Shown here piece by piece: positions 38,901 through 48,700 of a DNA stretch of 64,000 bases. The DNA is from Lamellibrachia columna (Eukaryota > Annelida > Polychaeta > Sabellida > Siboglinidae). Below the pieces are notes generated by a model. The model saw nothing but the letters and a program-made list of their open reading frames with translations. It made no database searches and was not told the origin of the DNA. The stretch spans positions 1,677,107 to 1,741,106 of the forward strand of contig OY759273.1 in assembly GCA_963662155.1 (NCBI GenBank). The letters are read 5' to 3'. Position 1 is the first letter of the stretch. The number at the start of each line of letters is the position of its first letter. A program made the position numbers and the translations under genes.

Positions 38901-39866
38901 CGGGGCTTTCTTGCCAGAGTGAGCAGTAAGCAGTAATGTAAACACTGCATTCGACCTATTAAGTGTACATGTCTAATTAGCGTACACCCCTTTTTAATCA
39001 GCAGGATCCATAATTATTGTAATTTGATTAGTGTAGAACAACTGAAAAGTGTCGCCATCTGGTGTTGAACAGTTGGCACCACTTTTCAGTTGTTCTACTC
39101 TAGTCACCAAATGACGCCGTTAGTGCTAATCAGTTACCATTTTGGTGTGTGCTTATAAGTACAGATTCCATGGCCCAATTTTTTTTCAAGCTCAACTGTA
39201 GGTTTATTAAGTTGAATATGGTTAGTTGTTGTTGATCATCACACTTGATCATGGTTATAGAGCCATGTTGATATAAGTTTATTAATTAGTTGTTGTTGAT
39301 CATCACACTTGATCATGGTTATAGAGCCATGTTGATATAAGTTTATTAATTAGTTGTTGTTGATCATCACACTTGATCATGGTTATAGAGCCATGTTGAT
39401 ATAAGTTTATTAATTAGTTGTTGTTGATCATCACACTTGATCATGGTTATAGAGCCATGTTGATATAAGTTTATTAATTAGTTGTTGTTGATCATCACAC
39501 TTGATCATGGTTATAGAGCCATGTTGATATAAGTTTATTAATTAGTTGTTGTTGATCATCACACTTGATCATGGTTATAGAGCCATGTTGATATAAGTTT
39601 ATTAATTAGTTGTTGTTGATCATCACACTTGATCATGGTTATAGAGCCATGTTGATATAAGTTTATTAATTTGTAATCTCTCCAAATTAGGTTATTAGTT
39701 TGGTGATTAATTTACTATAAAAATAAAGTTTATTTACAGATTTGTGAAGCTGAACAAATAATTATTTATACAAGTTGTGGAACAAAAAGTATGACTTTTG
39801 ATGACACGTTTGTAATCTATCATTAGGTAAGTGATGAATTCATTAAACAACATATTTGAAGGTCAC

Positions 39867-39954
<88 letters not shown>

Positions 39955-42900
39955 TTTGAGTTAACGGAGGAAAGTGGTTTTTGCATACTTGCTGACTTTG
40001 ATTAAATGCAATCTTGATTACAATAACAACACATTAGAAAATTATAATTATCATTAAACTGACAAAAATATGATTTTAATTACGATTACAGAAACATTAT
40101 TATTATTACATTATATCTTCCATATAACATGCCAGTAAAATAACATTCATAATTGAATTAAATTCCATTCCACAAGCCTGTGATAGAACTAGAGCTAAGA
40201 TTGGCATTTTGGTACTAGTTTGTAAGATGTTCTAGCAATAATATGATAATAATAATAGCAAGTAATATTGAAAAAAATATTTTTCTTATTATAATTAATT
40301 ATGAATGAGAGTCAATTATCATGATTACATTAATTACAATTATGTTTACACCAAATACATATAGAATGTCACTATAAAACCCAATCCTCAATGATTTAAC
40401 TTATTTCGAATCTGGTCCATTGATGTCCAAATATGCAGTGTATGACTAATTTAAAGCAGTAAATTTTTTTTAATGCGGATTTAAAAAAAATCTTCTAAAG
40501 AATTGATTTTAGTCGTTAAATCTGGTATGGCTCAAAATACTAGATATCCAAAATGGTAAACACTTTGTGGGTCAATGCCAATCCTGGGCATTTTTTTCCA
40601 TTTTCACTTTAATTAATGTTTGACCAAACAAACATTAAGTAATTTAATAGTTTGTCTGAAGATTTCACAAAAACTACATATAAAAGTTGCACAAACGAGC
40701 TAGCATATTGCAGTGGATACTGGGTAGGTTTGATATTTTGCAAAATGAATTTCAACTGAGACTAGCAAAAAAATCTAATTGAAGAGGGACCTTTAATGTG
40801 GACCTGATTATTTAATACACTAAAGTTGAGATTGTACCTGCGTGCAGCTGAACTGTTTGTAACTCTTCTCAATAAGCTGTGACATGTCACCAATCTCTGA
40901 TGACAAAGCAGATGGATCCAGCAACTTGTACTGAACGTAACCGTCATAGTAATCCAAACCTCCCAAACCAAAGCCCTGTAAACACATGTAAACGCATGTA
41001 AACACATGTAAACACATGTAAACGCATGTAAATGCATGTAGATGCATGTAAACACATGTAAACACAATCACATGCATGAGTAAATAAACCAAAATACATT
41101 TATTGACTAATGTTAACTTGTAGATATAGTAATTGTTTCCATGAGAACAAATGCTCAAAACTGTTTGTGAAATGCCAAGTTTTGAACAAATAAGATGTTT
41201 TATGAAAAATCTCATAAAATCATAAACATCTTGGCAAAAATATTTTTCAAATTGGGAGATAATCGAATAAAAACAATTTTATTATTATACAACTATATTA
41301 CTAAATTACAAACGTTGAAATAAGTGAGCAAAATAGTGGTTGACTAAACAAAATTCTACTAAAAATTCTCTTCTCAAGAAAATCAACAAACTACACTCTG
41401 TGTTCCTGCATGCTGCATCATGACATCAATGGTGCATGCACTGTTAACCAACTATTATAAATCTAGGCCTGTGTGTTGGATATGTATTGTAGTCCCCAGC
41501 AGTAATCCTTACACGGGCCAACCTCTTTCTTCACAAACTCATTCTTCAGCGTACAAGAAATGCCCCCAAAAAGTACATGTTGCCTCAAAACCACCAGGCA
41601 CTCTTACATCAATCATGTAAACTGTAAATAAAATAATGGTCTGTTCCCAAGTGCCAAGACGGGGGATGCCTGGAAGATCACACCAAGGAGGATGCCTGGA
41701 GGATCACACCAAGGAGGATGCCTGGAGGATTACACCAAGGAGGATGCCTGTAGGATCACACCAAGGAGGATGCCTGTAGGATCACACCAAGGAGGATGCC
41801 TGGAGGATCACACCAAGGAGGATGCCTGTAGGATCACACCAAGGAGGATGCCTGTAGGATCACACCAAGGAGGATGTATGTTGGATCACACCAAGGAGGA
41901 TGCCTGGAGGATCACACCAAGGAGGATGTTTGTAGGATCACACCAAAGAGGATGCCTGTAGGATCACACCAAGGATGATGCCTGTAGGATCACACCAAGA
42001 AGGATGCCTGTAGGATCACACCAAGGAGGATGGCTGTAGGATCACACCAAAGAGGATGCCTCTAGGATCACACCAAAGAGGATGCCTGTAGGATCACACC
42101 AAGGAGGACGCCTGTAGGATCACACCAAGGAGGACGCCTGTAGGATCACACCAAGGAAGATGTCTGTAGGATCACACCAAGGAGGATGCCTGTAGGATCA
42201 CACCAAGGAGGATGTCTGTTGGATCACACCAAGGAGGATGCCTGGAGGATCACACCAAGGAGGATGCCTGTAGGATCACACCAAGGAGGATGCCTGGAGG
42301 ATCACACCAAGGATGATGCCTGTAGGATCACACCAAGGAGGATGCCTGTAGGATCACACCAAGGAGGATGAGTGTAGGATCACACCAAGGAGGATGCCTG
42401 TAGGATCACACCAAGGAGGATGCCTGGAGGATCACACCAAGGAGGATGCCTGTAGGATCACACCAAGGAGGATGCCTGGAGGATCACACCAAGGAGGATG
42501 CCTGTAGGATCACACCAAGGAGGATATGTGTAGGATCACACCAAGGATGATGCCTGTAGGATCACACCAAGAAGGATGCCTGTAGGATCACACCAAGGAG
42601 GATGCCTGTAGGATCACACCAAGGAGGATGTATATAGGATCACACCAAGGAGGATGCCTGTAGGATCACACCAAGGAGGATGTCTGTAGGATCACACCAA
42701 AGAGGATGCCTGTAGGATCACACCAAGGAGGATATGTGTAGGATCACACCAAGGAGGATGTATGTAGGATCACACCAAGGAGGATGTCTGTAGAATCACA
42801 CCAAGGAGGATGTCTGTAGGATCACACCAAGGAGGATATGTGTAGGATCACACCAAGGAGGATGCCTGTAGGATCACACCAAGGAGGATGTCTGTAGGAT

Positions 42901-45691
42901 CACACCAAGGAGGATGCCTGTAGGATCACACCAAGGAGGATGCCTGTAGGATCACACCAAGGAGGATGCCTGTAGGATCACACCAAGGAGGATGCCTGTA
43001 GGATCACACCAAGGAGGATGAGTGTAGGATCACACCAAGGAGGATGCCTGTAGGATCACACGAAGGAGGATGCCTGGAGGATCACACCAAGGAGGATGCC
43101 TGGAGGATCACACCAAGGAGGATGCCTGTAGGATCACACCAAGGAGGATGCCTGTAGGATCACACCAAGGAGGATGCCTGTAGGATCACACCAAGGAGGA
43201 TGTTTGTAGGATCACACCAAGGAGGATGAGTGTAGGATCACACCAAGGAGGATGCCTGTAGGATCACACGAAGGAGGATGCCTGGAGGATCACACCAAGG
43301 AGGATGCCTGCAGGATCACACCAAGTAGGATACGTGTAGGATCACACCAAGGAGGACGCCTGTAGGATCACACCAAGGAAGATGTCTGTAGGATCACACC
43401 AAGGAGGATGCCTGTAGGATCACACCAAGGAGGATGTCTGTTGGATCACACCAAGGAGGATGCCTGGAGGATCACACCAAGGAGGATGCCTGTAGGATCA
43501 CCCCAAGGAGGATGCCTGGAGGATCACACCAAGGATGATGCCTGTAGGATCACACCAAGGAGGATGCATGTAGGATCACACCAAGGAGGATGAGTGTAGG
43601 ATCACACCAAGGAGGATGCCTGTAGGATCACACCAAGGAGGATGCCTGGAGGATCACACCAAGGAGGATGCCTGTAGGATCACACCAAGGAGGATGCCTG
43701 GAGGATCACACCAAGGAGGATGCCTGTAGGATCACACCAAGGAGGATATGTGTAGGATCACACCAAGGATGATGCCTGTAGGATCACACCAAGAAGGATG
43801 CCTGTAGGATCACACCAAGGATGATGCCTGTAGGATCACACCAAGGAGGATGTATATAGGATCACACCAACGAGGATGCCTGTAGGATCACACCAAGGAG
43901 GATGTCTGTAGGATCACACCAAAGAGGATGCCTGTAGGATCACACCAAGGAGGATATGTGTAGGATCACACCAAGGAGGATGTATGTAGGATCACACCAA
44001 GGAGGATGTCTGTAGAATCACACCAAGGAGGATGTATGTAGGATCACACCAAGGAGGATATGTGTAGGATCACACCAAGGAGGATGCCTGTAGGATCACA
44101 CCAAGGAGGATGTCTGTAGGATCACACCAAGGAGGATGCCTGTAGGATCACACCAAGGAGGATGCCTGTAGGATCACACCAAGGAGGATGCCTGTAGGAT
44201 CACACCAATGAGGATGTATATAGGATCACACCAAGGAGGATGCCTGTAGGATCACACCAAGGAGGATGAGTGTAGGATCACACCAAGGAGGATGCCTGTA
44301 GGATCACACGAAGGAGGATGCCTGGAGGATCACACCAAGGAGGATGCCTGGAGGATCACACCAAGGAGGATGCCTGTAGGATCACACCAAGGAGGATGCC
44401 TGTAGGATTACACCAAGGAGGATGCCTGTAGGATCACACCAAGGAGGATGTTTGTAGGATCACACCAAGGAGGATGAGTGTAGGATCACACCAAGGAGGA
44501 TGCCTGTAGGATCACACGAAGGAGGATGCCTGGAGGATCACACCAAGGAGGATGCCTGTAGGATCACACCAAGTAGGATACGTGTAGGTTTACACCAAGG
44601 AGGATGCCTGTAGGATCACACCAAGGAGGATGTCTATAGGATCACACCAAGTAGGATACGTGTAGGTTTACACCAAGGAGGATGCCTGTAGGATCACACC
44701 AAGGAGGATGTCTATAGGATCACACCAAGTAGGATACGTGTAGGTTTACACCAAGGAAGCATCTGTGACTGGCACCTCAGTGCTTAGTTACCCACCCGTC
44801 AATGGCTGCTCTCAGGGGAACCAAACCATCCCCGGGATTAGACAATGATACAGCACATTAATATGCAAAAGAAGGCCCAAAAGCCTATAGACAAAGCACT
44901 TACAGGGTATGGCCCAGAAAGGTCCTCCTTCATTTTCCAATGGACGCCAACTCCGGGAACGACAAAAGCGGGATGTATGTCCTTTGCCAACTGCACTGCC
45001 CTCTGGTGATATTCTGGCTTCACTCTACAAACAGATAGTTAATGTTATACTAATAGAATATTTGCATCATTCTGGATAATGAATTTTAACAATACCAGCA
45101 ATTCATTTCATATGCTCTATGATATTATCTTTATATACTTCTTTAAAACAATGGCTCATCATTTGCAAAAATGGACCGCAACACAGCATTTTTAACCAAA
45201 ATAAATGAATAAGCGATGTTTATTATAGGCAACAAACCTATATATGTTTTATAAACATACAGGATCCACTGCAAACCCAACATCATAATAATAATGCTAT
45301 CTGAAAAACAGTGGTACGTGAAAATAAACAAAAGTCTGCAGGAATTGCATAAAATATCGTTCACGAGACATCATTACAATGAAAGTTAGATTTTGTTTAT
45401 AGCAATTCATTGTTTTGGTAGAGTTTGCAGCAAGTATTCTGGGATTATTTCTTAGATTAGGCATGGTTAGCAATGCATCCCTATGGCTAAGCGTACCCCC
45501 ACCTATCTCGGCAGATGCCATTTCAATTGCATGGTGCCATCTTCCAATCAAACGACGGAAACATCACGCCAAGAAAGTTACATCAATATGAATTTTTTAC
45601 TTATATTATTATATGAATACGAATACTTTTATTTCAAGTAAATAAACCCAAATACAAACAGTATACATGTACATAAAAAATATATATTATG

Positions 45692-45757
<66 letters not shown>

Positions 45758-48700
45758 AATCAGCTACAACAAATAAATAAGTTAAAACTATACATACAGT
45801 TGTGCCTCATTATTGCACGCCCAGTCATTACGCGAATTCGGATATAACGCGGTCGGTTGTGGACCCTAATTTTTCTGCCGCCAGGGCGAAATGCAAAATG
45901 GGCCTGCTTAAACCTACTTAAAATTGCTTTGACAATTATCAAGAAACTTTAGGTGAAAAATGTCAATGAACTAGTGTCAACGTGTTTGTTTTTCGCTGCC
46001 ACCAACATCAATCGCTGTCACTAGCTTCGCTTCGGTGGCTTATAAGTTGCATTCGAGATTCACAAATACGCCTCGCGTAAGAATAAGATAAACATGTCTT
46101 AAATGTATTTTAGTGTGCAATACCAATATAACACTTGGGTAAAATGTATTTTAGTGTGCAATACCAATATAACACTTGGGTAAAATGTATTTTAGTGTGC
46201 AATACCAATATAACACTTGGGTAAAATGTATTTTAGTGTGCAATACCAATATAACACTTGGGTAAAATGTATTTTAGTGTGCAATACCAATATAACACTT
46301 GGGTAAAATGTATTTTAGTGTGCAATACCAATATAACACTTGGGTAAAATGGCATGCTTCCATTGCATCGTAGTGCAGGCCGGGAGGGAGAGGGAGCAGG
46401 CCGGGAGGGAGAGGGAGCAGGCCGGGAGGGAGAGGGAGCAGGCCGGGAGGGAGAGGGAGCAGGCCGGGAGGGAGAGGGAGCAGGCCGGGAGGGAGAGGGA
46501 GCAGGCCGGGAGGGAGAGGGAGCAGGCTGGGAGGGAGAGGGAGCAGGCCCGGAGGGAGAGGGAGCAGGCCGGGAGGGAGAGGGAGCAGGCCGGGAGGGAG
46601 AGGGAGTAGGCCGGGAGGGAGAGGGAGCAGGCCGGGAGGGAGAGGGAGCAGGCTGGGAGGGAGAGGGAGCAGGCCGGGAGGGAGTAGACTCAGACGAACA
46701 CTGACAAAAACAGACACTGTACAAATGTTAATTTGCACCAATTTTCACAGCTCAAGGCACCTGGATATTTTGATAACGACACAAGGAGTGTTTCTTTTGT
46801 TAATTGTTATTACACAAATGCACAAAGTATTGTAAATAAAATGGACGAGTTTAAGGCAACAGTTTTGGAATACAAACTAAACATTATAGGCATTACATAG
46901 ACATGGACAAATGCAGGAATTATAGATGGCTTCTTTAAATGACCAGAATATGAACTGTATAGGAGTGATACAGCAGGGAGGAGGTGGTGCAATCCTGTCC
47001 ACGAGTCCATCTCAACCACGCAAGGAACTGACAGAGTGGGTTTTGTGACTCCGCATGCTGCAATATTACGTTGAACAGTGACGATCATTTATGTGCTACA
47101 ATGATTGGGGTGTGCTATAGTGATTGGGGTGTGCTACAGTGATTGGGGTGTGCTACAGTGATTGAGGTGGGATACTGTGATTGGGGTGTGCTACAGTGAT
47201 TGGGGTGTGCTACAGTGATTGGGGTGTGCTACAGTGATTGAGGTGGGATACTGTGATTGGGGTGTGCTACAGTGATTCGGGTGTGCTACAGTGATTGGGG
47301 TGTGCTACAGTGATTGGGGTGTGCTACAGTGATTCGGGTGTGCTACAGAACAACGAGCAGTGATGTCAACAACAATGAGCAAATATTACACCTTCTGAAC
47401 TTGGTGGATGGGATCAGTGCACCACATCTTCTGTTAATGGAAGATTTGACCACAGACCTTCCCACAATGGCCCTTACCACCGCAGGCCTTCTCATAATGG
47501 CCCTTATGACCATAGACCTTCCCATAATGGCCATTACAACCATAGACCTTCCCACAATGGCCCTTACAACCATAGACCTTCCCACAATGGCCCTTACAAC
47601 CATAGACCTTCCCACAATGGCCCTTACAACCACAAGAAACCAAGCAGAGGAGATTGTCTGGGGCTGGGGGGCTGTCGCTTGCTACATGCCCAGTTGTACA
47701 TCCTCTTGCAATGGGTCAGTGGGAGACAGGTTGTTTCCATTCCGGTGCTGCACAGCGTGGGTGCTGTATGTGCAGATGGGGAAGTGTCTCCAAGCTGAAT
47801 TCTGAAGACAGTTTACACTTCATGATGGCTCTCCTGTAGAGCTTATATATAAGGGCATTCGGTGCAGTTCTCTGGTGCTCCCAGTACAGCGTGATCAAGA
47901 ACCTTTCTCCAGCTGCCGCAATGTCTTCCTTTTCGTTGCCAGTATTGATGAAAGCTTCCAAGTAGCTGATGTTCCCCAAATCTCCTTCACTTTATGCAGT
48001 AGTCTTCTTACCCCTGCCGAAGAGCACTGACAAACTGTCACTACCCAGAAACAGCAGGTTGGACAGCAGGTAGGTGTTAAGAGCGCCAATCTTCTCCAGG
48101 ACGTTAAGAACACTGACGCAGGAAGCTGGGCCTCGCCCCATGTACACACCGCCGTGTGTGTCACTGGCCTAGGTCACCAGCATTACCAGGATGTCAAGAA
48201 CATTGACACAGGAAGCTGGGCCTCGCGCCATGTACACACTGCTGTGTGTCACTGCCCTGGTTCATCAGCACCACCAGGATGTCAAGAACGTTGACACAGG
48301 AAGTCAGGCCTCGCCCCATGTACACACCACTGTGTGTGTCACTGGCCTGGTTCACCAGCACTACCAGGATGTCAAGAACGTTGACACAGGAAGCCAGGCC
48401 TCGCCCCATGTACACACCGCTGTGTGTGTCACTGGCCTGGTTCACCAGCATTACCAGGATGTCAGTGTTGGTAGCGACAACAAGCACTGGATTGGAAATA
48501 TCCAGGGTTGTTGAGATAATCAGCCTGACAGCCTCTCTGCATCCCCTCAGCCTGATGGCATTGGACAGAATCATTTACATTGTGCAATGATGGAGTTGAG
48601 GCATGTCTTGTTGGTAACTTGGGCTCCTGAGGAAGCTGTACTGATGTAGTAGTGGCTTCATGCTGGCATCGAACAGTAACATAAGCTCCTGAGACTGCTC

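Noticed and set aside
46274..46741. Proline-rich minus-strand ORFs (155-163 codons) over the 21-bp array
   Set aside because: Repeat shadow of a G-rich array in an intron; all frames are open.
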